DNA of 37,989 nucleotides from Aeromonas simiae (GCF_000820125.1 NZ_CDBY01000093.1:17889-55877), one strand, 5' to 3'; positions 25,648 through 34,296 are shown, counted from the first letter of the stretch. The notes: generated by a model not told the origin, from the letters alone. Numbers and translations are program-made.

Positions 25648-27360
25648 TTATCCCACATCCTCGGCCAGTTTGAGCACCTCATCGAGGGAGGTGAGCCCCT
25701 CACGGGCATAATCCAGAGCCATCAGCGCCAACGGCTGATAATGCTCATGTTGGCGCGCGGCACGGGCAAAACCTTCCGCATCATCACGACGCAGGGCATC
25801 CATCATCGGCTGATCCATCTCGAGCAGCTCATAGACCCCGATCCGGCCGCGATAGCCGGTGAAGTTACAGCTCTGGCAGCCACGCCCCTTGCGGTACTGG
25901 TGGCTCCCCGGCACTTCATGGCAGCGGCTCTGTAACCAGCTGGCCTGGATAGCGTCGGGCTCGGCGGGCTCATGGCAATGCTCGCACAGGCGGCGCACCA
26001 GCCGCTGCGCGACCACAGCACGCAGCGCACTCGCCACCAGATAGCCCGGCGCCCCCATGTCGATGAGACGCAGCGCACTGGTGATGGCATCGTTGGTGTG
26101 CAAGGTGGTCAGTACCAGGTGACCGGTCAAGGCGCCACGCAACCCGATCTCCACCGTCTCGCTATCACGCATCTCCCCCACCAGCAGGATGTCAGGGTCC
26201 TGACGCAGGGTGGTACGCAGCACGTTCGAGAAGGTGAGGCCGATCTTGGTGTTCACCTGCACCTGGCTTATCCGCGGCAAACGGTACTCCACCGGATCTT
26301 CGACCGTGATGATCTTATTGCTCGGCAAGTTGATCTCGGAGAGCGCCCCATACAGAGTGGTGGTCTTACCGCTACCGGTCGGGCCGGTGACCAAAATCAT
26401 GCCGTGCGGGCGATGCAACAGGTTACGAAAACGCTTGAGCAGCACAGGGGGCATCCCGGTCTCGTCGAGAGAGAGCAGGCCACCGGACTGATTGAGCAGA
26501 CGCATCACGACCGACTCGCCATACTGCACCGGCATGGTGGAGAGACGCACATCCACATCGCGCCCCCGCACCTTCATGGCAAAACGTCCATCCTGGGGCA
26601 GACGCTTCTCGGAAATATCGAGGCCCGCCACCAGTTTGAGGCGCAGCACCAGCGCCGGCGCGATGCGCACCTCGCTCAGTACGTTCTCATGCAGCACCCC
26701 ATCGATCCGCTGACGGATGCGCAGCACCTTCTCGTCCGGTTCGATATGGATATCGGAGGCCCCGACCTGCACCGCGTCCTCAAACAAGGAGCGCAGCAGC
26801 TTGGCAACGGTCGCCTCATTCTCACCACCGCCCGCGTCCAGGGTCGCACTGCCCAGTTCAAAGTCGGTATCCTGATACTCCTCGTGCAGCTGCACGGCGA
26901 AGTTCTCGATCTCTTTGGTGCGCCGATAGAGGCGATCGAAATAGTCGAGCAGTTGCCCCTCACGGGCCACCGCCAACGACATCTGCTTCGGTGCCAGTAG
27001 ATCGGCCACCGCATCGAGCGCGCTCAGATCGGCCGGATCCGACATGGCCACCGTGGCCACATCGCCGCTCAGGTTCACCACCAGCGCCCGGTAACGGCGC
27101 GCCTGAACCTCAGGCAGCAGTTGTACCGCCTTGGCATCGATGGTGAGCGTGTTGAGATCGAAGAAGGGCACTTCCAACTGGCGCGCCAGGAAGGTGAGCA
27201 GTTGCACCTCACTGATGAAGCCGAGTTCAATCAGGGTCGCGCCCAGTTTGCGGCCCGTCTGCCGCTGCTGTTGCAACGCAAGCTGCAGTTGATCGTCGGT
27301 GATGCTCTGCTCTTGAACCAGCAGATCACCAAGCCGCATCTTGAGTCTTGGTTGTGCCAT
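25648..27360 (-). CDS. mshE: MshE, pilus extension ATPase with MshEN c-di-GMP-binding domain
   Basis: MshE powers MSHA pilus extension. The 570-residue protein opens with an MshEN domain (residues about 9-62): the first half motif starts R9-L-G-DLL and ends LQLALQQQ, the second starts KLG-ATLIELGFIS. In Vibrio this domain binds cyclic di-GMP and activates extension, and the key Arg-Leu-Gly residues are present here. The ATPase core has Walker A GPTGSGKT (326-333), LVGEMRDSETVEIGLRG and the His box TTLHTND. A zinc-binding pair CEHC and CQSC follows. It lies between mshN (23-base gap) and mshG (3-base gap). Confidence 0.97.
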   Translation of the reverse strand: MAQPRLKMRLGDLLVQEQSITDDQLQLALQQQRQTGRKLGATLIELGFISEVQLLTFLARQLEVPFFDLNTLTIDAKAVQLLPEVQARRYRALVVNLSGDVATVAMSDPADLSALDAVADLLAPKQMSLAVAREGQLLDYFDRLYRRTKEIENFAVQLHEEYQDTDFELGSATLDAGGGENEATVAKLLRSLFEDAVQVGASDIHIEPDEKVLRIRQRIDGVLHENVLSEVRIAPALVLRLKLVAGLDISEKRLPQDGRFAMKVRGRDVDVRLSTMPVQYGESVVMRLLNQSGGLLSLDETGMPPVLLKRFRNLLHRPHGMILVTGPTGSGKTTTLYGALSEINLPSNKIITVEDPVEYRLPRISQVQVNTKIGLTFSNVLRTTLRQDPDILLVGEMRDSETVEIGLRGALTGHLVLTTLHTNDAITSALRLIDMGAPGYLVASALRAVVAQRLVRRLCEHCHEPAEPDAIQASWLQSRCHEVPGSHQYRKGRGCQSCNFTGYRGRIGVYELLEMDQPMMDALRRDDAEGFARAARQHEHYQPLALMALDYAREGLTSLDEVLKLAEDVG

Positions 27361-27383
27361 CGGTGCCTTACTCCGTTATCCGT

Positions 27384-28517
27384 TTAACCATGTGGAGACA
27401 GCGCAGCTATGCGCTGTGCCAGCCAGTTATTACTCGCCTCACCGAGGCCACCATGCAGTTGCGCGTTGCGATAGGCTTCCAGCGCCTGTGCCGTATTGCC
27501 AAGCGTCTCCTCAGCAATGCCAAGGCCGAGCCACCAGCGCCCTTCGTCGGGCCGCTGATGCAACAAATCCAAATAGAGCTGACGCGCCTCAGCGGTATGC
27601 CCGGCATCCTGCGCCAATGCAGCCCAGGTCGCGTAATAATCCAAATTTTGCGCTATCGATGGCCGAGCGCCGGCCAGCCAATCGAGCGCCTGCAGTGGTT
27701 GCTGCTGAGCAATCGCCATCCGCGCCAGCAGCAGACGAAAATCGGCTTGCGCAGGATGAACCCGCAGTCCCTCAAGCAGCGATTTTTGCGCCTCTTCGTA
27801 ACGCTCCTGGCCATAGAGCAGGGCCGCCAACTGCTTGCGCGCCTCGACATGATCGGGCTGCTCACTCAGCAAGTCGCCATACTGACGCTCCGCCTCTTGC
27901 AGATCGCCGCGGGCCAGTGCCGTGGCGGCGCGCCGCTCGGCCAATTCACTGCGCTGCGCGGCCGAGAGCTCTACCGGCTGAATAGACAATTGATTCTTCG
28001 GCTTCACCTTTTTTGTGGCCGGCGTTGGCGGCACCATCTCTGCCGCCAGTGCATCTTCTTCCTGACGCTCCGGCTGTAGCGCAGCATCCAGGCGAGCGTA
28101 GTAGTGCTCGGGGTCCTCACCGGGCGGCACGACCACTTCATCTTCCACCTTCTCGTCAGCAGGCTCGCTCTGACTCTGGGTGGCCGCAGGCTCGGCCTGC
28201 GTTTTCGATGATGCCGCCTCGGCTTGCCGACGCTCATCAGGCACCGGCAGGGCCACCAGCGCATCGACGCTCTCTGCCTGCTCGCTCGGCGGCGTTGGCG
28301 CCGGGGCCGTCACCACCGACGCAGACTGAATGCTCTTGCCATGTTGCCAATAGCCCCAGCTACGCCACCCCAAGAGGGCGAGGGCGCCCAGGCAGGTCAA
28401 ACTGATCAACAGCCACAACCACAGAGGCTGACGGGCGGGAGGCTGATAGCGGGCCGTGGCCCCCGGTCCTCCCTGGCGCGCATCCAGATCCTTGAGCATC
28501 TGATTGATCACGCTCAT
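27384..28517 (-). CDS. mshN: MshN, TPR-containing MSHA biogenesis protein
   Basis: The 377-residue protein begins MSVINQMLKDLDARQGG, the usual MshN/GspB-like start, then one membrane helix (about residues 33-50, WLWLLISLTCLGALALLG), an acidic Ala/Glu/Pro-rich region to about 160, and C-terminal TPR repeats (LARGDLQEAERQYGDLL, RYEEAQKSLLEGLRVHP, GNTAQALEAYRNAQ). It probably bridges inner membrane and periplasmic components. ATG at 28517 overlaps the mshM stop (ATGA), which decides the start over the longer frame to 28577. Confidence 0.93.
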   Translation of the reverse strand: MSVINQMLKDLDARQGGPGATARYQPPARQPLWLWLLISLTCLGALALLGWRSWGYWQHGKSIQSASVVTAPAPTPPSEQAESVDALVALPVPDERRQAEAASSKTQAEPAATQSQSEPADEKVEDEVVVPPGEDPEHYYARLDAALQPERQEEDALAAEMVPPTPATKKVKPKNQLSIQPVELSAAQRSELAERRAATALARGDLQEAERQYGDLLSEQPDHVEARKQLAALLYGQERYEEAQKSLLEGLRVHPAQADFRLLLARMAIAQQQPLQALDWLAGARPSIAQNLDYYATWAALAQDAGHTAEARQLYLDLLHQRPDEGRWWLGLGIAEETLGNTAQALEAYRNAQLHGGLGEASNNWLAQRIAALSPHG

Positions 28518-29395
28518 CGCATCACTCCCCATATCAGTAGGGCCATCAACAACACGCCCAGCAGCCACCCCGTCCAATGCGGGAGATAACTCGCATCTTC
28601 GGTATCGCGAACAGCACGGCAGACACAGGCCAGATCGATACGGCGCTGGCCCTTGCCATAAGCCAGCATCAGGCTTTTATGCGAGAGAATATTAATCAGG
28701 CGAGGGATGCCGCGGGCCGAACGCCACAGCACGCGCAATGCGCTGCGCGTGAACAGCGGGGCACCGCGATAGCCGGACACATCGAGGCGATAGCCAATGT
28801 AGGCGCCCGCCTCATCGCATTTGAGTGAGCGCAACCGGTAGGAAAACGCGATGCGCTGCCGCAATTGCCGCAGGCTGTCACTCTGCAGGCGGGTATCCAG
28901 CTCGGGCTGCCCCAGCAGCACCACCTGCAATAACTTGGTCGACTCTGTCTCTAGATTTCCGAAGAGCCGGATCGCCTCCAGCGTCTCATCCGGCAGCGCC
29001 TGCGCCTCATCGATCAGCACGACCACCCGGGTGCCGCGCTCATTCAGTGCCACCAGATGACGATGCAGCCGGTCATTGAGATCCACGCTATCCCCCTCGA
29101 CGCTGAGGCCCAGCTCATGGGCCAAGGCCAGCTTCAGCTCGCGGGGGGATAAATGCGGATTGGGGATCCAGGCGCAGGGCTGCTGAGCGATACACAACTC
29201 CCACAGCAACATGCGGCAGAGCAGCGTCTTGCCGGTGCCCACTTCCCCGGTGACCTTGATAAACCCTTCACCTTGTGCCAGAGCCCAGTGCAGCACTTCC
29301 CGGGCCTCCTCATGAGGAGGCAGCCCGTAATAGAAGTCGGTGTTTGGGGTCAACCCAAACGGCGGCTCATGTAACCCAAAGTGCTCAAGGTACAT
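28514..29395 (-). CDS. mshM: MshM, ExeA/GspA-like AAA+ ATPase
   Basis: The 293-residue protein begins MYLEHFGLHEPPFGLTPNTD, the ExeA/GspA family start, with Walker A GEVGTGKT (residues 50-57), Walker B VVVLIDEAQAL, and a single C-terminal membrane helix (GWLLGVLLMALLIWGV). ExeA relatives in Aeromonas help insert the secretin through peptidoglycan, so MshM likely assists MshL; it lacks the C-terminal peptidoglycan-binding domain of ExeA. The start at 29395 comes two bases after the mshL stop. Confidence 0.95.
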   Translation of the reverse strand: MYLEHFGLHEPPFGLTPNTDFYYGLPPHEEAREVLHWALAQGEGFIKVTGEVGTGKTLLCRMLLWELCIAQQPCAWIPNPHLSPRELKLALAHELGLSVEGDSVDLNDRLHRHLVALNERGTRVVVLIDEAQALPDETLEAIRLFGNLETESTKLLQVVLLGQPELDTRLQSDSLRQLRQRIAFSYRLRSLKCDEAGAYIGYRLDVSGYRGAPLFTRSALRVLWRSARGIPRLINILSHKSLMLAYGKGQRRIDLACVCRAVRDTEDASYLPHWTGWLLGVLLMALLIWGVMR

Positions 29396-29396
29396 A

Positions 29397-31058
29397 TCAG
29401 CGCTCTGGGTACCACTTATCGAGCAGATCGCTGGAGCGCTGCAACTCACGCTGCCAGGTGTCCCCTTCGACCACAGTGGGTTTGAGCATGATCACCAGTT
29501 CAATCTTCTGGTTTTTCTCGTTGCGGTTGGTGAACGCCTCACCCAGCCAGGGGATGTCGCCCAGCAAGGGCACCTTGCTCACCATCTCCTGCTTGTAGGT
29601 CTTCATCAGGCCACCGATGACCACGATGTCGCCGTTGTTGGCCTGCACCACGGTATCCGATTCACGGATCGAGCTGCGCGCCAGCGGCAACTCGAGCGTG
29701 CCGCCCGAGGTCCCCATATCGATGGTCTTCTTCTGCTCTTCGGTATCGATCACCGAGGGGTGAATGTGCAGCAATACCCGGCCCTGCTCATCGATCTGCG
29801 GGGTCACGTCGAGGGCGATCCCGGAAAAGAAGGGGGTCAGCTCCACGTTCGGGGTACGATCCGATACGCCGGATGCACTGGTGGTGATCGTGGTCGAGGC
29901 GTTGGTGACGAAGTACTCGTCAGAACCCACCTTGATCACCGCCTTCTGATTGTTCGTCGCGGTCACGCGCGGGCTGGAGAGCGTATTGACGTCACCCTGC
30001 GTCTTGAGCAGGTTGACCGCCACATTGAAGTTACCGTCGGAGATCTTGAAACCCGCACCGCCCCCCAGGGCAGAGAAGATGGTGTTACCGCTGCCGACGA
30101 TGCTGTTAGCAAATGAACCCCCATTGGTGATCCCCTTGCCACCATCCCAACTGGCGGACAGACCGCTCCAGTCGACACCCTGCTCATAGCCCTCGTTGAG
30201 CGAGACCTCCAGGATGCGCGCTTCCAGAATTACCTGGCGCTTGAGATGCTGTTCAGACTGGTTCAGAAACTCGCGCACGGCCTTCAGCTCGCCCGGATAA
30301 GCCCGGATCGTCACCAGACCAGCCTGCGGACTGGTGATGACAGCGCGGCCATCGCCATTGCCCACCAGCGATTGCAGCGATTCACGCAGATCCCGCCAGA
30401 AATTCGACTCGTTGTCGGTCTCAATCTGGGTGCCGTTAGAGCCGCTGCTGTTGCTACTACTGCTACTGCTGTTGTTGTTATTGTTTCCGCTCAGGCCGTT
30501 GCCATTGCTAAAACCACTGTTGCCATTGTTGTTGTCGGAGTTGGTCACGCCCCCGGTTGACACCGTGGTGCGCGAAAGGCCGCGCCGGGAGAGCATCAGG
30601 TAGTTGACGGGCAGGGTCTCGGTGCGCAATCCGGCCGGATAGACGTGGAAGACATTGCCACGGCGCTGGATATCAAAGCCGTACATATCCGCCACCGTGT
30701 TGAGCACCTCGGGCAGGGTGACATCCTTGAGATCCAGGGTCACCAGACCGCTGACCCCAGGGTGCACCGCCACGCTGTAGCGCGAGCCTTTGAACAGGGA
30801 GCCAAAGAAGTCACCGGCCTCCACCTCTTGGGCCGCGATACGGATCCGCCGCTCCGGCATCGCCGACGGGGTAAACTCGGGCTTTGGCATGGCCAGCAGC
30901 TCACTGTGTACCGCGCTCGGCAAGTTCAGCGGTGCCGGGGTCGCCTGCTGGGCCTCCCGCAGCACCTCTTTGGCCTCTTTCGGTTCGGGATGGCGATAGC
31001 TGGTACAACCGGCCGACGCCATGGCTAGAAAAAGAAGACCGTATTGAAATGATTTCAT
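29397..31058 (-). CDS. mshL: MshL, outer-membrane secretin lipoprotein
   Basis: MshL forms the outer-membrane channel for the pilus. The 553-residue protein has a lipoprotein signal (MKSFQYGLLFLAMASAGC, lipid Cys18), an N-domain (FKGSRYSVAVHPGVSGLVTLDLKDV), a Ser/Asn low-complexity insert near residues 185-210, and the secretin core ending KVPLLGDIPWLGEAF and LVIMLKPTVV. ATG at 31058 gives the lipobox leader; the frame extending to 31100 does not. mshM follows with a one-base gap. Confidence 0.97.
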   Translation of the reverse strand: MKSFQYGLLFLAMASAGCTSYRHPEPKEAKEVLREAQQATPAPLNLPSAVHSELLAMPKPEFTPSAMPERRIRIAAQEVEAGDFFGSLFKGSRYSVAVHPGVSGLVTLDLKDVTLPEVLNTVADMYGFDIQRRGNVFHVYPAGLRTETLPVNYLMLSRRGLSRTTVSTGGVTNSDNNNGNSGFSNGNGLSGNNNNNSSSSSSNSSGSNGTQIETDNESNFWRDLRESLQSLVGNGDGRAVITSPQAGLVTIRAYPGELKAVREFLNQSEQHLKRQVILEARILEVSLNEGYEQGVDWSGLSASWDGGKGITNGGSFANSIVGSGNTIFSALGGGAGFKISDGNFNVAVNLLKTQGDVNTLSSPRVTATNNQKAVIKVGSDEYFVTNASTTITTSASGVSDRTPNVELTPFFSGIALDVTPQIDEQGRVLLHIHPSVIDTEEQKKTIDMGTSGGTLELPLARSSIRESDTVVQANNGDIVVIGGLMKTYKQEMVSKVPLLGDIPWLGEAFTNRNEKNQKIELVIMLKPTVVEGDTWQRELQRSSDLLDKWYPER

Positions 31059-31106
31059 CGATTGTCCATCCACAAACCGTTGTTTCGGACGGGCCAACAT
31101 GGCCCG

Positions 31107-31415
31107 TCAGCGAAGAATTTTGTCCGCAAAGAGGGTGAGCGTGACCCTCTCCTGCCCCTTGTCCAGCACCACGCGATCGCTGCTGATGCCTGCGACGCGC
31201 CAGCCGGCGACCTGCTCGCCATGGCGGTAGCCTTTGCCACTGAGCACAGCGATGGCGGGGCCATTGCCCAGAATGATGCTCTGCAGCTTCGGCATGCCGG
31301 CCACGGCAACTTGCTGCGTGTCACCTTGCAGCTGGCCGCCCGCAAGCGGTGTTGTCGGGTCTTTTAGTGGCGTCATCACAGCCAGCATTCCCAGTAAAGT
31401 CAGCATGTTAGCCAC
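31107..31415 (-). CDS. mshK: MshK, small periplasmic MSHA protein (PilP-like)
   Basis: The 102-residue product has a short hydrophobic N terminus (about ANMLTLLGMLAVM) and a compact beta-rich domain with VLSGKGYRHGEQVAGWRVAGI, resembling the PilP/GspC HR domain that links platform and secretin. GTG at 31415 is chosen because AAGGAG lies seven bases upstream and it overlaps the mshJ stop; ATG at 31406, one base after the mshJ stop, is the alternative but is 16 bases from that site. Confidence 0.88.
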   Translation of the reverse strand: MANMLTLLGMLAVMTPLKDPTTPLAGGQLQGDTQQVAVAGMPKLQSIILGNGPAIAVLSGKGYRHGEQVAGWRVAGISSDRVVLDKGQERVTLTLFADKILR

Positions 31416-32058
31416 GGATAAACTCCTTGCTGCTGCTCAGGGTGTAGACCGACAGCGACACCTTGGCGTGCGGCCACTCCTCCACCTGATAGTCAAACTG
31501 GTGCCAATAGAAATGGCGCGGAAGCTGCTCCAGACCGCGCAGGTACTGGTAGACATCGCTATAGCCACCAATCAGCTGCATCCGGATTTCATGGCGGTAG
31601 AGATTGACCCCTTGCTCCCCAGGTAACAGGGCGACCGGCGCCACACTCTTCATGTCCACCATGGTCAGGCGCTTGCCTTGGGCCAGCAGCGCATGCAATG
31701 CGTTGGGCATCTCTTCAGCCGCGATCAGATCGACGGTCTGCGCCTTCAAGCGGCTGTCAAAGCGCTGTAACTGCGCCTCAACAGCCTTAAGCTGATCACG
31801 CACATCACTGTCAGGGTCACGCAAGAGCCGCTGCTGCCGCCCTTCCACCTCTAAGTGCGCGATATCGATGTCGCGCTGTACGCTGGCCAGTCGCTGTTGA
31901 TCGCCCTGGAGACGTTGCTGTAGCGGTTGCAGCCAGAAATGGCCAAACAACCAGCCGATGATCAGCAGGCCAACCCCCAGCAACAACATGCGCTCACGCA
32001 TGGAGAGCTGGATGACCCGTTCACTCAACTGGTTCCAGCGTGCTTGCAGTTGGTTCAT
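31408..32058 (-). CDS. mshJ: MshJ, PilO-like inner-membrane protein
   Basis: The 216-residue protein has a cytoplasmic start (MNQLQARWNQLSERVIQLS), a membrane helix (MLLLGVGLLIIGWLFGHFW), a coiled-coil stretch rich in Gln/Arg/Leu at about 45-95, and a C-terminal ferredoxin-like domain with HEIRMQLIGGYSDVYQYLRGLEQLPRHF broken by no gaps typical of GspM/PilO proteins. It forms the periplasmic platform with MshI2 and MshK. Its start overlaps the mshI2 stop by four bases (ATGA). Confidence 0.92.
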   Translation of the reverse strand: MNQLQARWNQLSERVIQLSMRERMLLLGVGLLIIGWLFGHFWLQPLQQRLQGDQQRLASVQRDIDIAHLEVEGRQQRLLRDPDSDVRDQLKAVEAQLQRFDSRLKAQTVDLIAAEEMPNALHALLAQGKRLTMVDMKSVAPVALLPGEQGVNLYRHEIRMQLIGGYSDVYQYLRGLEQLPRHFYWHQFDYQVEEWPHAKVSLSVYTLSSSKEFIRG

Positions 32059-32651
32059 TGCGCCTTCTCCTGCGGGGTGCCTCTCAATTCAAAAAGCAAT
32101 CGCCCCTCTTTATTGCGGCTGAGCGCCAGCTCGGAGAACTGCTTGCCGGAGAGGGTGTGGGTCTGTTTAAAGCGATCGACCCAGGCCGGAACCTCCTGGC
32201 TGCTCTGGGTCTCCCCTGCCAGACTGATCCGCTCCTGTTCAACCTGGATCCGCTCCAGCGATAGCTGGGGGCTCATGATCTGCGCCAAATCGGCGAGGAG
32301 ATCCGCATAGCTTTGCACCCGCTCAGGGGTCAGCTGATCGAGGCGTTGCAGCATCAGCTGCATGCCATCCGCCCGCAGCTGCTTCTCTTTTAACGAGGCC
32401 ACCAAGGCTGGCGAGGGTTGGTGCTTGGCCAGTTGAGCTTCAAGACGGCTCGCCTCGGCTTTCACCACGGTCAACTGCCCTTGCAACTGAGCCAGTTGCC
32501 GGCTCTGACGCTGGTGCTGCCAATGGCTGTAGAGCCCATAGCTGAGCAGCAGCAGGCTGACCAGCCCCCATGCCAGCAGGATCTGGGACAGCGATCCCCA
32601 CTGCCGGCGCGGCCGGAACTCCTGGGTATAGAGGTTAAGACGGCTCTTCAT
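32055..32651 (-). CDS. mshI2: MshI2, PilN-like inner-membrane protein
   Basis: The 198-residue protein shows the PilN/GspL-C pattern: a basic cytoplasmic tail with the MshI-contacting N terminus (MKSRLNLYTQEFRPRR), one membrane helix (ILLAWGLVSLLLLSYGLY), a coiled coil (about 45-110) and a small alpha/beta domain. Together with PilM-like MshI it makes the split equivalent of GspL. Naming varies between genomes. Four-base overlaps with both neighbours imply coupled translation. Confidence 0.88.
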   Translation of the reverse strand: MKSRLNLYTQEFRPRRQWGSLSQILLAWGLVSLLLLSYGLYSHWQHQRQSRQLAQLQGQLTVVKAEASRLEAQLAKHQPSPALVASLKEKQLRADGMQLMLQRLDQLTPERVQSYADLLADLAQIMSPQLSLERIQVEQERISLAGETQSSQEVPAWVDRFKQTHTLSGKQFSELALSRNKEGRLLFELRGTPQEKAQ

Positions 32652-33469
32652 GACGGCTCCCCCTGTAGCAGTGCGAAGGGAGAGAGATAGTCCATGCCAT
32701 TGAGAATGGCCTTGTTGGCCATGGCCGAGACGTTAAAACCAAAGGTCTGATCGAGGCGCTGCACCAGCTCACCCAACGCCGGTGAGATCAGTGCCAGCTG
32801 CAAGCTACCGCACTCGGGTAACTTCAGTTGCCCCTGCAAGTAGTCGAGGGAACGCTGGATCTCGAGGGCCAGCGAGTCGATGTCCTCATTGACAGAGCCG
32901 GCGGTGGCAAGGTGTTTGAAACCGCGCAGGGCACGTGAAAAACAGAGCGCCCCCTGACGGAACACCAATAAATGCAGCTCATGACCGGCAGGCTGCCACA
33001 GCAGCAAACGGGGGGTGTCATCGACCGGGAATAACTGGGCCAATGCCAGCTCTTCGGTGGTGATGCTCTCAAGCTCAGCCACTGCATTGACGGCATCGAC
33101 AATGGACTGGATACGCGCCCGAGGGGCGGTGACCACATTGATACGGGCCTGGCTGGAGGGCGGAGTCGGCAGATCGACGTAATCCATCACCAGTTGTCCC
33201 AGCGGCTCGCTGACAAAATCTTTGATCGCCCACGGCAGAGCGCCGGCCAGCTCACTGGCAGGAACCTGCGGTTTATCGATCTGAATCTGTTGATAAAGCC
33301 CACTGGCCAGAGCAACGCACACCCGACGTCGCTCTAAATGATGCAGAGTGAACAGTTCGTCCAGCGCACCTCGCCACCCTTGCGGTCCGTTAACCGGCCG
33401 GGAAGCAAAGCAGGGAGTAGTGTCATTACTGGTCAGCCAGATATGGTCCTGACCGAACAAAACACCCAC
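32648..33469 (-). CDS. mshI: MshI, PilM-like cytoplasmic platform protein (start uncertain)
   Basis: The 273-residue frame has the actin-like PilM/GspL fold pattern: GVLFGQDHIWLT, then LPWAIKDFVSEPLGQLVMDYVDL, TAPRARIQSIVDAVN, LALAQLFPVDD, LALEIQRSLDYLQGQL. It docks to the PilN-like MshI2. The GTG at 33469 has no convincing ribosome site. The same frame is open for 18 codons upstream (33470-33523), encoding a basic stretch (AIRTLFHRKALSGRV) that looks like the true N terminus but contains no ATG, GTG or TTG. An ATG at 33539 lies in another frame. It is the first gene of the msh operon. Confidence 0.88.
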   Translation of the reverse strand: MGVLFGQDHIWLTSNDTTPCFASRPVNGPQGWRGALDELFTLHHLERRRVCVALASGLYQQIQIDKPQVPASELAGALPWAIKDFVSEPLGQLVMDYVDLPTPPSSQARINVVTAPRARIQSIVDAVNAVAELESITTEELALAQLFPVDDTPRLLLWQPAGHELHLLVFRQGALCFSRALRGFKHLATAGSVNEDIDSLALEIQRSLDYLQGQLKLPECGSLQLALISPALGELVQRLDQTFGFNVSAMANKAILNGMDYLSPFALLQGEPS

Positions 33470-33558
33470 TCTGCCAGAGAGGGCTTTTCGGTGAAAAAGT
33501 GTGCGTATCGCGGGCTCGACTACCTATTGATATTATCATCACCAAAAAATGGGCGAGT

Positions 33559-33587
33559 TTTATACCATAAAAATCTGAGATGATGAA
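33559..33587 (-). promoter_or_regulatory. Candidate extended -10 promoter of the msh operon
   Basis: TATAAA (33559-33564) is preceded by TGG, the extended -10 element, with a weak TTCATC (33582-33587) 17 bases upstream. It would start transcription near 33552, about 80 bases before the GTG at 33469. Confidence 0.4.
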
Positions 33588-33597
33588 TTTTTTATAT

Positions 33598-33625
33598 ATT
33601 TTAATGGCATTAAAAAGTGTAACAA
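33598..33625 (-). promoter_or_regulatory. Second candidate msh promoter with internal 17-bp palindrome
   Basis: TTGTTA (33620-33625) and TAAAAT (33598-33603) are 16 bases apart. Between and overlapping the -10 is a perfect palindrome, TTTTAATG-g-CATTAAAA, at 33599-33615, placed like an operator. The binding protein is unknown. Confidence 0.4.
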
Positions 33626-33629
33626 AACC

Positions 33630-34296
33630 TACAGGCCTATTCCTACGGCCTAGCGCAACCTTTTCTTACCTTCTCACGACCAAAACCACTTTTACCCTCT
33701 GTTTTAACCACGGCAACGTTAAAATCAGATCTCAACAAGATGGCCTACCCCATCAAAACACACTCAGACGCCATCGATACCTGGAGTAGACACCGAGCCA
33801 CACCACCCTGTGTTCATTGCTATCCCAGCCAACCCCCGGCCCACCTTGGCGGCAGCCGATTTCAACTGTGATGTGATCAGCTACGCCATTGTATGCACCG
33901 AGAGCCGATCAGCGGCGAGCCCCACCCGGAGTCAACGCCTCAGATGGGGAACACAGCTCGGGTTTGTCGAGCGTCAAATCCATCGACACCAGATTGACCG
34001 GCCCGACAGGCGAGAAAGGGGAGCAGATTGCGCTCGAGGAAGGGAGGGGGTGCGACAAGAAGAGGCCGTGCGATGCAGCCCACAGGCTGGGAAAGTTCTG
34101 TTAGCGGCTCGCAGCAAAGCCGCGTGGTAACGACCAGGCCGGTTTTTTAGCCCAGTAAGGAGCCAGGGCTACGCCATTCAGCGGTGGCCAAAAAAGCCCA
34201 TTTGACACCAAGCACAGCGGCGAGGCGATATGAAAGAGGCGGCGCCGGCGGCCGGCCCGCTCTCATGGGGCAATCATCTCGTAGGATGAGGGGGCA
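33630..34296. other. Long stretch without a supported gene between csrD and the msh promoter
   Basis: I see no convincing coding sequence on either strand. Plus-strand frames at 33580-33789 and 33810-34130 have no recognisable domains or ribosome sites. The left third is AT-rich and the right part GC-rich. The end nearest csrD has a GC-rich self-complementary run (about 34240-34262) that might stop csrD transcription but has no T-run. It could hold a regulatory RNA or a gene remnant. Confidence 0.4.

Noticed and set aside
33580-33789. Plus-strand 69-codon frame in the msh leader
   Set aside because: It lies over promoter-like AT-rich DNA, lacks a ribosome site and has no recognisable features.
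33810-34130. Plus-strand 106-codon frame
   Set aside because: Arg/Ala-rich translation typical of non-coding GC-rich DNA, no start signals and no domain.
34140-34175. Hairpin AGCCC...GGGCT with adjacent T-run as a terminator
   Set aside because: The T-run precedes the stem on the plus strand and is an A-run after it on the minus strand, so it fits a terminator on neither strand.
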